A stretch of 64,000 nucleotides of DNA from an uncultured Flaviramulus sp. (GCA_947501105.1 CANMUP010000001.1:62001-126000); one strand, 5' to 3'; shown: positions 23,847 through 33,242, numbered from the stretch's first letter. Program-made: numbers and translations. The notes: a model not told the origin generated them from the letters alone.

Positions 23847-25436
23847 TTACTTCCCGTCACTCAACTTAATCACTTCATCAATCATGATATCGCGCTGATT
23901 GAAAACCTCTTCAAAAGCACCATTGCCGTACAGTTGATCTGCAAGAGTAGCTTTAATGTATTGTTTAACTTCGCTATGATAGGCTACAAAAGTTATTTTA
24001 GAATCTGTTCTTACATTTAAATAGTCTTGAAAAGCAAAAACTAAATCCTCCCCCACCTCATAACTATCAATAAAGTCCTGTCTTGAAATACCATCATAAA
24101 CATGACGGTCTTTTTCTAATTCTTCAAACACAAAATAGCCAATAAAACCACGACGTTGTAAAAAGGTAAGTGTTTCATTATGCATACTATTATCAATAGG
24201 CACAAACACGTCTGGTATAATACCGCCACCGCCATAAACAACTTTTCCTTCTGGAGTTGTAAATTTTAACGAATCGGCAACTTTAATTTTTTCAGGATCT
24301 AAAAGCTCACCACTATCTAATCTATCAAAATACTCATCGTAATAATCTTTGTGTCCTTTTTTATATGGTCGTTGTATAGAGCGCCCTGTTGGAGTATAAT
24401 AGCGTGACACGGTTAAACGCACTGCGCTACCATCTCCCAAATCCATTTCGCGTTGCACGAGTCCTTTTCCGTAAGAGCGTCGTCCAACAATAGTACCTTT
24501 ATCGTTATCTTGTAATGCGCCTGCTACAATCTCGCTTGCCGATGCAGAGTTTTCGTCAATCAACACATAAACGTTTCCTTCTTCAAATTCGCCTTTACTA
24601 GTGGCAAAGCTTTTTTCTATATCTCCGCGTTTATTTTTTGTAAACAAAATAAGTTTATCGTCTTCTAAAAACTCATCAACAATTTGTTCTGCAATCCCTA
24701 AAAAACCACCTGGATTATCACGTAAATCTATTGCCACTTCTGTAGCACCAAGATGGATTAACTTCTCTAATCCTACTTTAAATTCTTTATAAGTAGATTC
24801 TGCAAAACGGTTAACTTTTATATAACCCAGTTTCTCGGTAAGCATATAAGATGCATCAACACTTTTTATAGGAATGGTACTGCGCTTAACAATAAAATTT
24901 AAAAGCTTTGGTTCTCCTTTTCTATAAACCTTTAATTTTACTTTACTGTTAATTGGACCTTTAAGTTTTTTAACTAATTCGCCATCGTTTAAACGTTCTC
25001 CATAAAGCGAATCGCCATTGGCCATAATAATACGATCGCCACCTTTAATACCTGCTTTTGCGCTTGGTCCATTTTCTATGGGTCTAATAACAGTAATAGT
25101 ATCTTTATAAGTATAAAAACTAACGCCAATACCTACAAAATCACCTTTCATGTTTTCGGCAACACGTTCCATATCTTCTTTTGGGATATATACCGAATGT
25201 GGATCCAAATTTTCTAGAATACCATTAACTGTAACATCTACAATGCTATCTGTATTTATGTCATCTACATAATCATAATCAATGTAATCAATAAGCCTGT
25301 TGAGTTTATCTTTTTTGCTATTGGTTGAAAACAAGCGATCTGGCGAGTCAGAAAAATTTAACTTTCCGCCAATAAAAATGCCTGCTGCAATAGCAACACC
25401 TAAAACCAATGGTAAATATTTTTTTTTGTACGACAT
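23847..25436 (-). CDS. C-terminal processing peptidase, S41 family
   Basis: A 529-residue periplasmic protease anchored by an N-terminal helix (YLPLVLGVAIAAGIFIGG). A PDZ domain follows (about 90-180: GIGVSFYTYKDTITVIRPIENGPSAKAGIKGGD), then the S41 core with RDNPGGFLGIA, the catalytic Ser in DENSASASEIVAGALQD and the catalytic Lys in GRRSYGKGLVQ. CtpA/Prc-type proteases trim or degrade envelope proteins. Its ATG overlaps the stop of the dCMP deaminase gene by one base, so the two are cotranscribed. Confidence 0.92.
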   Translation of the reverse strand: MSYKKKYLPLVLGVAIAAGIFIGGKLNFSDSPDRLFSTNSKKDKLNRLIDYIDYDYVDDINTDSIVDVTVNGILENLDPHSVYIPKEDMERVAENMKGDFVGIGVSFYTYKDTITVIRPIENGPSAKAGIKGGDRIIMANGDSLYGERLNDGELVKKLKGPINSKVKLKVYRKGEPKLLNFIVKRSTIPIKSVDASYMLTEKLGYIKVNRFAESTYKEFKVGLEKLIHLGATEVAIDLRDNPGGFLGIAEQIVDEFLEDDKLILFTKNKRGDIEKSFATSKGEFEEGNVYVLIDENSASASEIVAGALQDNDKGTIVGRRSYGKGLVQREMDLGDGSAVRLTVSRYYTPTGRSIQRPYKKGHKDYYDEYFDRLDSGELLDPEKIKVADSLKFTTPEGKVVYGGGGIIPDVFVPIDNSMHNETLTFLQRRGFIGYFVFEELEKDRHVYDGISRQDFIDSYEVGEDLVFAFQDYLNVRTDSKITFVAYHSEVKQYIKATLADQLYGNGAFEEVFNQRDIMIDEVIKLSDGK

Positions 25437-25867
25437 TATTCGTCTATAGCTTCAATTAATTTAAGTTCAATACCTGCTTTTTCTAAAAAGCGTAATCCCG
25501 AATCATCTTTATATGCTTGATGATACACCACCTTAACAATACCTGCCTGATGGATTAGTTTACTACACTCTTTACATGGCGACATGGTTATATACAACGT
25601 TGCCCCTTTTGCTGATTGTGTTGACGATGCTACTTTTAAAATAGCATTAGCCTCGGCATGCAATACATACCACTTTGTGTAACCATCATCATCTTCACAA
25701 AAATTTTCAAATCCAGATGGAGTTCCATTATAACCATCAGAAATTATCATTCTATCCTTTACAATAAGCGCGCCAACTTGCCGGCGTTTGCAATACGATA
25801 ACTTTCCCCATTCTTCAGCAATTCTTAAATAAGCCTTATCGTACTTAAGTTGTTTATGTTCTGGCAT
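25436..25867 (-). CDS. deoxycytidylate (dCMP) deaminase family protein
   Basis: A 143-residue zinc deaminase. It has SYCKRRQVGALIVKDRMIISDGYNGTPSGFEN, the zinc-binding VLHAEANAIL (HAE) and MSPCKECSKLIHQAGIVKVVY (PCxxC), as in ComEB and dCMP deaminases that make dUMP for thymidylate synthesis. The GYNGTPSG loop is characteristic of this family as opposed to TadA or the cytosine deaminase elsewhere in this window. It precedes the S41 protease with a one-base overlap. Confidence 0.88.
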   Translation of the reverse strand: MPEHKQLKYDKAYLRIAEEWGKLSYCKRRQVGALIVKDRMIISDGYNGTPSGFENFCEDDDGYTKWYVLHAEANAILKVASSTQSAKGATLYITMSPCKECSKLIHQAGIVKVVYHQAYKDDSGLRFLEKAGIELKLIEAIDE

Positions 25868-25886
25868 TAATTTATGTTCTTATTAT

Positions 25887-26006
25887 GGCGTTACCCTCAT
25901 TTTAAAATTTCAGAAATAATATTGAAATTTCTAGTTATTCGGGTCAGGCTTTTTGTTACAATCTTTTACAAAAAAGTAAAAGGATTTTCACTACAATCCT
26001 TAACGC
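25887..26006 (-). repeat. palindromic intergenic repeat, copy 3 (reverse orientation, degenerate)
   Basis: Read on the reverse strand it starts GCGTTAAGGATTGTAGTG and ends AAAGCCTGACCC...GGTAACGCC, the same plan as copies 1 and 2. About 45 bases with an inner inverted repeat (AAATTTCA...TGAAATTT) interrupt the 3' arm between GACCCG and GGTAACGCC. Confidence 0.6.
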
Positions 26007-26102
26007 GAAACAATTGTAATAACGAATATACTCTGTTAGTATTTTAATTACAACGCAAGTTCGTTAAACTTTTCCGAAAATTTAAGGTTAGTTACCCATT
26101 TT

Positions 26103-26185
26103 GCGTTAGGGATAGTAATGGAAAGCCCACAGCGAGGTACGAGCGAGGACTTGTAATGTATAGCCCGACCCTTGTGGTAACGCCC
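26103..26185 (+). repeat. palindromic intergenic repeat, copy 2
   Basis: Starts GCGTTAGGGATAGTAATGG, ends TAGCCCGACCCTTGTGG followed by TAACGCCC. Terminal GCGTTA/TAACGC and AGGG/CCCT are inverted. It lies head-to-head with copy 3 in the same intergenic gap, between dCMP deaminase and the HupE/UreJ gene. Confidence 0.75.
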
Positions 26186-26192
26186 AAAAGGT

Positions 26193-26783
26193 TTATGATA
26201 AAAAATCGCTCCCTAATAGCATAGGTATTACCAATCCTACTACAATTGCCGAAATTACCATAATCCAATCGCGCCTAGTAAACCTAAATATAGTTTGCAC
26301 CACATAGCTTAAAAACAGCACAATAAATACAATAATAACCTGTGCAAGTTCTATACCTAGAGCAAATTCTAGCAGTAAAACTAATTTATTATCGGTATCA
26401 TCAACAAGCATCTGGAATTCTCGCGCAAAGCCTAAACCATGCACTAAACCAAAAAACAAAGTAGTTAAAAACAGCACACCCACTTTTTCTTTTTGAGCGC
26501 CTTTACCTGCGGTAAACACATTAAATAGTGCTACTATTAAAATAGTTATGGGTATTAAAAATTCTACCACTTGACCATTTACGCTAACTACATTATAAGC
26601 GGCTAAAACAAGGGACAAAGTATGCCCTAATGTAAATACAGAAACGAGTAATAAAACACGTTTCCAGTCTTTAAAAACATATGGAATGGTTAGTACTATT
26701 AAAAATAAAACGTGGTCGTAAGCATTAATATCTAAGACGTGGTTAATGCCATATTTTACGTTGAATAAAAAATTATCAAGCAT
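26193..26783 (-). CDS. HupE/UreJ family membrane protein
   Basis: A 196-residue protein with about six membrane segments. GINHVLDINAYDHVLFLIVL, FTLGHTLSLVLA and FFGLVHGLGFA carry the conserved histidines (H-x-x-D..DH, GH, VHGLGFA) of the HupE/UreJ_2 family, which includes nickel/cobalt permease-like proteins. No hydrogenase or urease genes are nearby, so the metal and role are unclear. It is a single gene preceded by the repeat-filled gap. Confidence 0.82.
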   Translation of the reverse strand: MLDNFLFNVKYGINHVLDINAYDHVLFLIVLTIPYVFKDWKRVLLLVSVFTLGHTLSLVLAAYNVVSVNGQVVEFLIPITILIVALFNVFTAGKGAQKEKVGVLFLTTLFFGLVHGLGFAREFQMLVDDTDNKLVLLLEFALGIELAQVIIVFIVLFLSYVVQTIFRFTRRDWIMVISAIVVGLVIPMLLGSDFLS

Positions 26784-26836
26784 ATTAATTAAAATTTAGG
26801 GTTGTTCAAATATACAAATAAAGAAATTCTACACTT

Positions 26837-27799
26837 TTATTTTAGCAAAACACTATACTTTTTACCTAATTGAAAAAGCATTTCTTTGGTAATATCTTCC
26901 AAATTAAAGGTGTGCCCCCAGTTCCAATCTTGTCTTGCCGAATCATCATTTATACTTTTAGGCCAGCTATCTGCAATGGCTTGTCTATAATCTGGAGTAT
27001 AGCTTATTTCAAATTCTGGAATATGCCTTTTTATAGATTGAACCACTTCTTTAGGCGTAAAACTTATGGCTGATAAATTGTACGACGATCTTATTTTAAT
27101 AACATCCTCGCTGGCTCTCATAATATCTACCGTAGCTTTAATAGCATCGTCCATAAACATCATAGGCAGTTTGGTGTTTTCTGTTAAAAAGCAATTATAC
27201 TTTTTATCGGTAATCGCTTTATGGTAAATATCTACAGCATAATCAGTAGTGCCACCACCTGGTTGTGTTTTCCAACTAATTATTCCTGGGTAACGCAAAC
27301 TCCTAACGTCAACACCATATTTTTGATTGTAATATTCACACCAACGCTCGCCTACTTGCTTGGTAATACCATAAACTGTAGTAGGTTCCATTGTAGTGTA
27401 TTGCGGTGTGTTTTCTGTTGGTGTTGTAGGTCCAAAAACAGCAATGCTAGAAGGCCAAAATATTTTTTTAATAAATTTTGCTTTTGCTAAATTTAATACA
27501 TGAAACAAAGAACTCATATTTAAATCCCAAGCCTTCATTGGGTATTTTTCTCCAGTAGCACTTAACATAGCTGCCATTAAATAAATGGTATTTACATTAT
27601 ATTTTTCAACACACACTTTAACACTAACGTAATCCTGAGCATCTACAATTTCAAAAAGGCCAGAGTTAACAATATCTAAATTACTATAACTTATATCGCT
27701 TGCAATAACATTTTCATCACCATAAATACTTCTAAGCTTAAACGTTAATTCAGAACCTATTTGCCCGCAAGCACCAATAATCAATATTTTTGGATCCAT
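26837..27799 (-). CDS. L-threonine 3-dehydrogenase, short-chain (epimerase-like) type
   Basis: A 320-residue NAD-dependent extended SDR enzyme oxidising L-threonine to 2-amino-3-ketobutyrate. The cofactor motif is ILIIGACGQIGSELT (GxxGxxG) and the catalytic pair is PSSIAVFG with YGITKQVGE (Y-x3-K). The segments MLSATGEKYP, PGIISWKTQPGGGTTDYAVDIY and LPMMFMDDAI match the SDR-type threonine dehydrogenase known from Flavobacterium, distinguishing it from UDP-glucose 4-epimerase. A glycine C-acetyltransferase gene is not in this window. Confidence 0.87.
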   Translation of the reverse strand: MDPKILIIGACGQIGSELTFKLRSIYGDENVIASDISYSNLDIVNSGLFEIVDAQDYVSVKVCVEKYNVNTIYLMAAMLSATGEKYPMKAWDLNMSSLFHVLNLAKAKFIKKIFWPSSIAVFGPTTPTENTPQYTTMEPTTVYGITKQVGERWCEYYNQKYGVDVRSLRYPGIISWKTQPGGGTTDYAVDIYHKAITDKKYNCFLTENTKLPMMFMDDAIKATVDIMRASEDVIKIRSSYNLSAISFTPKEVVQSIKRHIPEFEISYTPDYRQAIADSWPKSINDDSARQDWNWGHTFNLEDITKEMLFQLGKKYSVLLK

Positions 27800-27942
27800 T
27801 TAAAACACTATTTATAAGAATTCATCAAAAATAATAAGATTATATTGATAATATCGTATTCAAATAAATTTAATAAACGTATACTTTCAGTTATTTTGCT
27901 TCAATCTTTTATCAAAAAAACACAAAAAATAAACTATTCCTA

Positions 27943-27950
27943 TATCTTTG
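27943..27950 (+). promoter_or_regulatory. -7 promoter element (TATCTTTG)
   Basis: Exact TAnnTTTG match 25 bases before ATG 27976. Confidence 0.5.
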
Positions 27951-27975
27951 TAAAGCATCCAGAATACGTAACGGC

Positions 27976-28491
27976 ATGAACATTAAATTTTTAAGCATTG
28001 TAAGTATTTTTATCCTTATTTCTTCATGTAAAAAAACTGAAGAAAATAACCCTGTTAATACTGTCGAAAATACTAGTCAAGAATTATCTAAAAACGAAAT
28101 TTCGGAGCTTGACTATCTTGATTTTGTTTTAGACGAAAAAACAGAGCAAGCCATTGAAAACTGGGAAGAATATTATCAAATTCAAGATGCCATAACCAAT
28201 GTAAAAGAAGGAGATTTAGTCTTTTTCAATGAAAAAGAAACGATTAAAACTCTTTTAACTGATTTAAGAAAGAATATTCCTGAGTCAGTAAATACTCCAG
28301 CAACTCTAGCCAGAATACAAGTTTTAGAAACAAAAATCTACAAATTAGAAAGTTTATCTAACCTATCAACTACATCTAAAGAAACCCTTAAAAGTAGCAT
28401 TAAAGAGTTTTTAGTATCCTTCTCTAACCTAAACTTTCAAATGAATAAAAAGCTAGAGAAAGACAGTAATAATATCCAAAAACCTCAATAA
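27976..28491 (+). CDS. hypothetical helical lipoprotein
   Basis: A 171-residue protein with lipoprotein signal MNIKFLSIVSIFILISSC (lipobox Cys18) followed by KKTEENN. The rest is almost free of Gly, Pro and Cys and rich in Glu, Lys and Leu with heptad-like spacing (TLARIQVLETKIYKLESLSN), so probably a small helical bundle or coiled coil on the inner face of the outer membrane. No family recognised. Confidence 0.6.
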   Translation: MNIKFLSIVSIFILISSCKKTEENNPVNTVENTSQELSKNEISELDYLDFVLDEKTEQAIENWEEYYQIQDAITNVKEGDLVFFNEKETIKTLLTDLRKNIPESVNTPATLARIQVLETKIYKLESLSNLSTTSKETLKSSIKEFLVSFSNLNFQMNKKLEKDSNNIQKPQ

Positions 28492-28600
28492 GGCTAACGC
28501 CTCTTTTTCTTAATTTTTTGTTAAGGTTATTATAAAACACGCTTTACAGGTACTAAATAATAGTAAATTGTAAAACAATTTTTTTAACTAAAATCAAAAA

Positions 28601-30691
28601 ATGAAAAACAAACTAAATTTTTTATTCCTACTAAGTGGGTTTTCTTTTTTAGGGCTTGTAGCCTGTAAAGAAGATGCAAAAAAAGAAACTGCACAAATAG
28701 AAAAAGTACCCGGTATTAATATAGAATACATGGATACTAAAGTAAAACCAAGCGATGATTTTTTTAGACATGTTAATGGTACATGGCTAGATAATAACGA
28801 GATTCCATCAGACAGAACACGATGGGGAAGCTTTGATGAACTTAGAAAAAAGACTGATGAAGATGCTTTGGCAATTTTAAAATCGGCAATGACAACAAAC
28901 AAAGATTTGGATAAAATTGAGGTGTTGCCTGGATCAGATCAAGAAAAAGCCGTATTTCTTTTTCAATCTGTAATGGATACTGTTACCAGAGATGCTCAAG
29001 GCATCAAGCCTTTAGAATCTGCATTAGCTAAAATTGATAACGTTAAAAACATCAATGATTTACAAAGCCTTATAATTGAAGCTGAGCCAAAGGGAGGCAT
29101 AGGCTTTTTTGGTTTTGGTGTGGGTTCTCACCCAAAAAACAGTAGCATAAATGCTGGTTATTTAGGCAACGGTGCATTAGGGTTAAATAGAGATTATTAT
29201 GTTGATGAAGATGATGACACGAAGGAAAAAAGAGAAAAATATCGTGCGCATATAGCACGAATGCTACAATTTATTGGTGATTCTGAAGAGGATGCTAAAG
29301 CAAACGCAGATAATGTTCTGGATTTTGAAACTAGAATGGCTAAACCAAGAATGACTAAAGAAGACAGAAGAGATGCTAGAAAAAGGTACAATCCAAAATC
29401 AATGGATGACTTAGCAAAAATGACTCCTTCAATTAATTGGAGTGCCTATTTTAAAGGTATTGGAGTTAAAGAAATCGATACCGTTATTGTAACTGATCCT
29501 GGGTATTTTAAAGCACTAGAAGGCCTTTTAAAAGAGAACAATATTGAGGATTGGAAAAACTACATGCGCTGGACATTAATTGACCGCAGTGCTGGAGTAC
29601 TTACAACTGAAATTGATAAAGCCAATTGGGAGTTTTACAGCAAAGTATTAAGAGGTTCAAAAAAGCAAAGAGATAGAGAAGAACGTGCTTTAAATACATT
29701 AAATGGAACTATTGGTGAAGCTTTAGGAAAGCTATATGTTGATAAAAAATTTCCACCTGAAGCTAAAGCTAAAGCTGAAAAAATGATTAAAAACATCATG
29801 TTAGCTTTTGAAAAAAGAATAGATAATTTAGAATGGATGACTCCAGAAACTAAAGAAAAAGCGAAGGAGAAATTAAAGAAAATGAATGTTAAAATTGCTT
29901 ATCCAGACCAATGGAAAGACTATTCTGAGCTTAATGTAGAAAGTGTTGAAAACGGAGGGTCTTATTTTAATAACATTCAAAATGTAAGAGCTTGGAATTA
30001 TATGGACGACCTAAATAAACTAGGTAAACCTGTAGATAAAAGCGAATGGTTAATGGCGCCACAAGTTGTTAACGCATATTTTATGCCTCCATACAACGAA
30101 ATTGTTTTTCCTGCTGCCATATTGCAACCGCCTTTTTATAATTATCAAGCTGATGAAGCTGTTAATTACGGCGGTATTGGCGCTGTAATTGGACACGAAA
30201 TATCGCATTGCTTTGACGATTCTGGGTCGCGCTACGATGCTAATGGGAACTTAAATAACTGGTGGACAGATAAAGATTTAGAGCAATTTACAGCGCTTGG
30301 TAAAAAGCTATCTGATCAATATGCTGCTGTTGAAGCCTTGCCTGAAACTTTTTTAAATGGAGAATTCACTCTAGGTGAAAATATTGGAGATTTAGGTGGT
30401 ATTAATGCGGCTTACGATGGGCTGCAATTATACATGGCCGAAAATGGTAGGCCAGAAAACATTGATGGTTACACTCCAGAACAACGTTTATTTTTATCAT
30501 GGGGTACTATTTGGAGAACAAAATACACTGATGATGCTTTACGTAATCAAATAAAAACGAATACGCATTCACCAGGAATGTATCGTGCAGTTATGCCGCT
30601 TAAAAATGTTGATGCTTTTTATAAAGCTTTTGATATTAAAGAAGGTGATGACATGTATATTAAACCAGATGACAGAGTGAAAATCTGGTAA
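28601..30691 (+). CDS. pepO: M13 family zinc endopeptidase (PepO/neprilysin type), lipoprotein
   Basis: A 696-residue metallopeptidase with a lipoprotein signal (FLLSGFSFLGLVAC, lipobox Cys24). The N-terminal M13 domain begins PSDDFFRHVNGTWL. The catalytic domain has the substrate-binding NAYFMPPYNEIVFPAAIL, zinc motif GAVIGHEISHCFDDSG (HExxH), third ligand in ENIGDLGGI, and the C-terminal VMPLKNVDAFYKAF. Family members cleave peptides up to about 40 residues; here it would act in the periplasm. A strong bidirectional terminator follows. Confidence 0.93.
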   Translation: MKNKLNFLFLLSGFSFLGLVACKEDAKKETAQIEKVPGINIEYMDTKVKPSDDFFRHVNGTWLDNNEIPSDRTRWGSFDELRKKTDEDALAILKSAMTTNKDLDKIEVLPGSDQEKAVFLFQSVMDTVTRDAQGIKPLESALAKIDNVKNINDLQSLIIEAEPKGGIGFFGFGVGSHPKNSSINAGYLGNGALGLNRDYYVDEDDDTKEKREKYRAHIARMLQFIGDSEEDAKANADNVLDFETRMAKPRMTKEDRRDARKRYNPKSMDDLAKMTPSINWSAYFKGIGVKEIDTVIVTDPGYFKALEGLLKENNIEDWKNYMRWTLIDRSAGVLTTEIDKANWEFYSKVLRGSKKQRDREERALNTLNGTIGEALGKLYVDKKFPPEAKAKAEKMIKNIMLAFEKRIDNLEWMTPETKEKAKEKLKKMNVKIAYPDQWKDYSELNVESVENGGSYFNNIQNVRAWNYMDDLNKLGKPVDKSEWLMAPQVVNAYFMPPYNEIVFPAAILQPPFYNYQADEAVNYGGIGAVIGHEISHCFDDSGSRYDANGNLNNWWTDKDLEQFTALGKKLSDQYAAVEALPETFLNGEFTLGENIGDLGGINAAYDGLQLYMAENGRPENIDGYTPEQRLFLSWGTIWRTKYTDDALRNQIKTNTHSPGMYRAVMPLKNVDAFYKAFDIKEGDDMYIKPDDRVKIW

Positions 30692-30710
30692 CAACAAATT
30701 CTTTTTAATA

Positions 30711-30752
30711 AAAAAGTGCAGATTCCTAAATTTAGGAATCTGCACTTTTTTT
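30711..30752. terminator. bidirectional rho-independent terminator
   Basis: AAAAGTGCAGATTCCTAAA and its exact reverse complement form a 19-bp stem with A- and T-runs, between convergent pepO and the TPR gene. Confidence 0.92.
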
Positions 30753-30766
30753 ATATTACTTTTTAA

Positions 30767-31480
30767 TTAATTTTTGGGCTGAGCAGCAGCTTGTGCTTGT
30801 GCCTGTTTTTGCCTTAACAACTCTGTTTTAGTTAGCTGAACTAAATTAAAATTAGGAGCTACTTTTAAGGTTTCATCCAAAATATCCACAGCTTTATCAA
30901 TATTAGTTTTTGTGTCTTGGTTATAAACAACTAAAGCATTCAAATACATAAAGGCTGCTTTTAAAGATACTTGATAAGGTTGTTGCGTTTCATAATAAGC
31001 TTTTGTCATATCATCTTTGGCATTTGCAAGACCATATGTAACATGTTTTGATGCTTCATCGTTTTTTTGAGTTTGCAAATTTAACTCCGCTAACTCGTAG
31101 GCTACAAGTGCATTTGGTTTTCTTTTAAATAACTCTTCAAAATGACCAATAGCCAATGCTGGTCTTTTAACCGATTTTAACGATAAGGCTTTAACTTCAA
31201 CTGCAATATCAGAATCTCCAACATTTTTTTCAATGCCAATAGTGTTTAAAGCCTGAATATACTTGCCCTCGCTCATGTAAATATATGCCAAGGTGTCTTT
31301 TCTAGCCACAGATGGTGACAACACATTTAAATGTGTCATAGCACTAATTATTCCCTGCATATCACCTTGAGCCCTCATTTGTTTATAATAAGCCTCATAA
31401 TGCTTTATTAAATCTGGATTACTTTGCGCATTTAACTGAAAACATCCAGCTAATAAAGCCACCATTAAAAATCGTTTCAT
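30767..31480 (-). CDS. TPR-like secreted protein
   Basis: A 237-residue protein with an N-terminal signal (MKRFLMVALLAGCFQLNAQ); LAGC could be a lipobox, but a signal peptidase I site after NAQ is equally possible. The body shows tetratricopeptide-like helical pairs (LAYIYMSEGKYIQALNTIG, ALAIGHFEELFKRKPNALVAYELAELNLQ, KAAFMYLNALVVYNQ) and ends in an Ala/Gln-rich tail (AQAQAAAQ). Probably a periplasmic scaffold protein; partner unknown. Confidence 0.7.
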   Translation of the reverse strand: MKRFLMVALLAGCFQLNAQSNPDLIKHYEAYYKQMRAQGDMQGIISAMTHLNVLSPSVARKDTLAYIYMSEGKYIQALNTIGIEKNVGDSDIAVEVKALSLKSVKRPALAIGHFEELFKRKPNALVAYELAELNLQTQKNDEASKHVTYGLANAKDDMTKAYYETQQPYQVSLKAAFMYLNALVVYNQDTKTNIDKAVDILDETLKVAPNFNLVQLTKTELLRQKQAQAQAAAQPKN

Positions 31481-31658
31481 CTTTACTTTTTTAAATTTCG
31501 CTAAAACTATAAAAAATTAACATTTAATGTCTTAAAAGAATGCTAATTATTTTAATATTTAAATTATGGCAAACTTAAATGTATTTATTAGAAAATCAAA
31601 CTTTTAGGAAAACTCAAAAAAAATAAGTATATTTAAGATTACTAAATTTTTAATTATT

Positions 31659-32126
31659 ATGGGAATAAAAAGTTTTCAAGGCGCTAGAAGACAGCAAACC
31701 AATGCTACTGACACAACACCTTTAAAGGTTAGTGATTATATGACTACGAATTTGATTACGTTTACTCCTAACCAGACCATTGAAAGTGTAATGGAAGCTA
31801 TAATTAAGCACCGAATATCTGGTGGCCCTGTAGTAAATGAGAAAAATGAATTAGTTGGTGTTATTTCTGAAGGTGATTGTATTAAACAAATTAGCGAAAG
31901 CCGTTATTACAATATGCCTATGCAAGATAAAACCATTGAAAAACATATGGCTGTAAATGTTGAGACTATTGATGGTAATATGAATATTTTTGACGCCGCC
32001 AATAAATTTTTAAATGCTAAAAGGCGTCGCTTTCCAATTGTAGAAAACGGCAAATTAGTTGGTCAAATAAGCCAAAAAGATGTGCTTAAAGCGGCCATGG
32101 CCTTGAAGGGTCAGAACTGGAAATAG
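31659..32126 (+). CDS. CBS-domain pair protein
   Basis: A 155-residue soluble protein made almost entirely of two CBS domains: KVSDYMTTNLITFTPNQTIESVMEAI...GGPVVNEKNELVGVISEGDCI and IEKHMAVNVETIDGNMNIFDAANKFL...RRFPIVENGKLVGQISQKDVL. Such pairs bind adenine nucleotides and act as energy sensors. No fused effector domain is present. The upstream TATATTTA (about 31627) may be the -7 element. Confidence 0.85.
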   Translation: MGIKSFQGARRQQTNATDTTPLKVSDYMTTNLITFTPNQTIESVMEAIIKHRISGGPVVNEKNELVGVISEGDCIKQISESRYYNMPMQDKTIEKHMAVNVETIDGNMNIFDAANKFLNAKRRRFPIVENGKLVGQISQKDVLKAAMALKGQNWK

Positions 32127-32130
32127 ATTA

Positions 32131-32832
32131 TTATATTCTTCTTTTATCAATTAATCTAGCCTTAGGCAAATCTGTTATTATAATCTTTTGCTCATTACTG
32201 CTTTCTAAAGCTGCAATTTTTGAATAGCTATAACCATTTATAGGCTCATCTAAAACTTTCCATTTAGCAATACCACCAACAGTTATAATTTCGCCTAACT
32301 CTATTATTCTTTCAGAGTATTTTAATGTTTTATTAAACCCCAACCAGGTTTCACTTTCAATACCAAAACTATCTAATACTTTTTGAAATTCAGGAGTTGG
32401 ATCATTAAATGTTCCTGATGAGACACTACTATCTTCAACCATGTAGCTATAAAAATTGCTTGTTTCATACGATGGCTTAACCATAACTAGCTCACCATTC
32501 TTTTCAATAAAAAAATGTTGAATGTCTTCTTTATTCACAAGTGTTTTCCAATACGAGCTTTTTCCAGATTGTATTTTCTGTTTAATTTTAATAGAATAAG
32601 CTACACACTTTCTTTTACTAAAAGGTGCTATAAATGGTTCCTCCACTTCAAGTACTTTACCAGATATTTTAGTTAACTCATTTGTTCTAAATTGAATAAT
32701 TCGCTTTGGCTTAAATTTTTTCAGCTTTCTAAGAATTATTTGTTTTCTATTAAAATAATAAACTAAAAATCCAATAATTACAATTGTTATAATTATTAAA
32801 AAAGGAATTATATAATTTGATGGGTCTGTCAT
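32131..32832 (-). CDS. membrane-anchored protein, GIDE-like domain
   Basis: A 233-residue protein with one N-terminal membrane segment (YIIPFLIIITIVIIGFLVYYF) followed by a basic stretch and a soluble domain: ISGKVLEVEEPFIAPFSKRKCVAYSIKI, an SSYWKTLVNKED segment, and SERIIELGEIITVGGIAKW. This follows the plan of the GIDE domain known from the MUL1/MAPL mitochondrial ligase (without RING) and found in bacterial membrane proteins: an L-x-x-G-x-V fold, ArgLysCys, and a late E-x-x-I/L-x-x-G repeat. Similarity is weak and not verified. ATG 32832 is preferred over a TTG five codons upstream. Confidence 0.45.
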   Translation of the reverse strand: MTDPSNYIIPFLIIITIVIIGFLVYYFNRKQIILRKLKKFKPKRIIQFRTNELTKISGKVLEVEEPFIAPFSKRKCVAYSIKIKQKIQSGKSSYWKTLVNKEDIQHFFIEKNGELVMVKPSYETSNFYSYMVEDSSVSSGTFNDPTPEFQKVLDSFGIESETWLGFNKTLKYSERIIELGEIITVGGIAKWKVLDEPINGYSYSKIAALESSNEQKIIITDLPKARLIDKRRI

Positions 32833-32882
32833 AAGGATGTATACCAAATTAGTAGTTTAACTCTTTAAATTGTTACATATAT

Positions 32883-33242
32883 CTACTCATTTCGTTTTAC
32901 TAGCGCATAATAATCACCTTCTAAAGGTAAATACCCTTGGTTGTATACAAAGTAATAAATAGTGCCTGCCTTTGTGGTATAAATACTTGTGAAATAATTA
33001 AAATCGAAACCTTTTTCAATGAGTTTTGCTCTTGAGGTTTTGGTTTTATCTTTTGGGTTTAGAGCTTCTAAAATTCTGTAGTTTTTTCTAAGCCTATTAT
33101 TTGTGTTACGTATTAAATTTCTGTGGTCTTTATTAATGTTGTTGTTATAAGCATTTCTGCAGGCATCACTACAGAACTTTTTATCAATTCTACCAACAAT
33201 CTTATCACCACATTCTAAACATTGTTTATCCATAGTTTTCAT
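32883..33242 (-). CDS. small zinc-ribbon protein
   Basis: A 119-residue protein starting with a treble-cleft-like zinc ribbon: QCLECGDKIVGRIDKKFCSDACRNAYNN (C-x2-C...C-x3-C) as in the DUF2116-type and MYND-like short ribbons. A basic linker follows and then a 60-residue domain (ALNPKDKTKTSRAKLIEKGFDFNYFTSIY...YYFVYNQGYLPL). I recall this combination as a common flavobacterial hypothetical. It overlaps the GNAT gene before it by 17 bp, so it belongs to the DinB-GNAT-ribbon operon. Confidence 0.65.
   Translation of the reverse strand: MKTMDKQCLECGDKIVGRIDKKFCSDACRNAYNNNINKDHRNLIRNTNNRLRKNYRILEALNPKDKTKTSRAKLIEKGFDFNYFTSIYTTKAGTIYYFVYNQGYLPLEGDYYALVKRNE

Larger units (their letters stand above)
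25868..26192. other. gene-free region made mostly of two inverted repeat copies
   Basis: About 200 of these 325 bases are copies 3 and 2 of the GCGTTA repeat in opposite orientation, with about 95 AT-rich bases between them. No gene or promoter consensus is visible. Confidence 0.65.
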
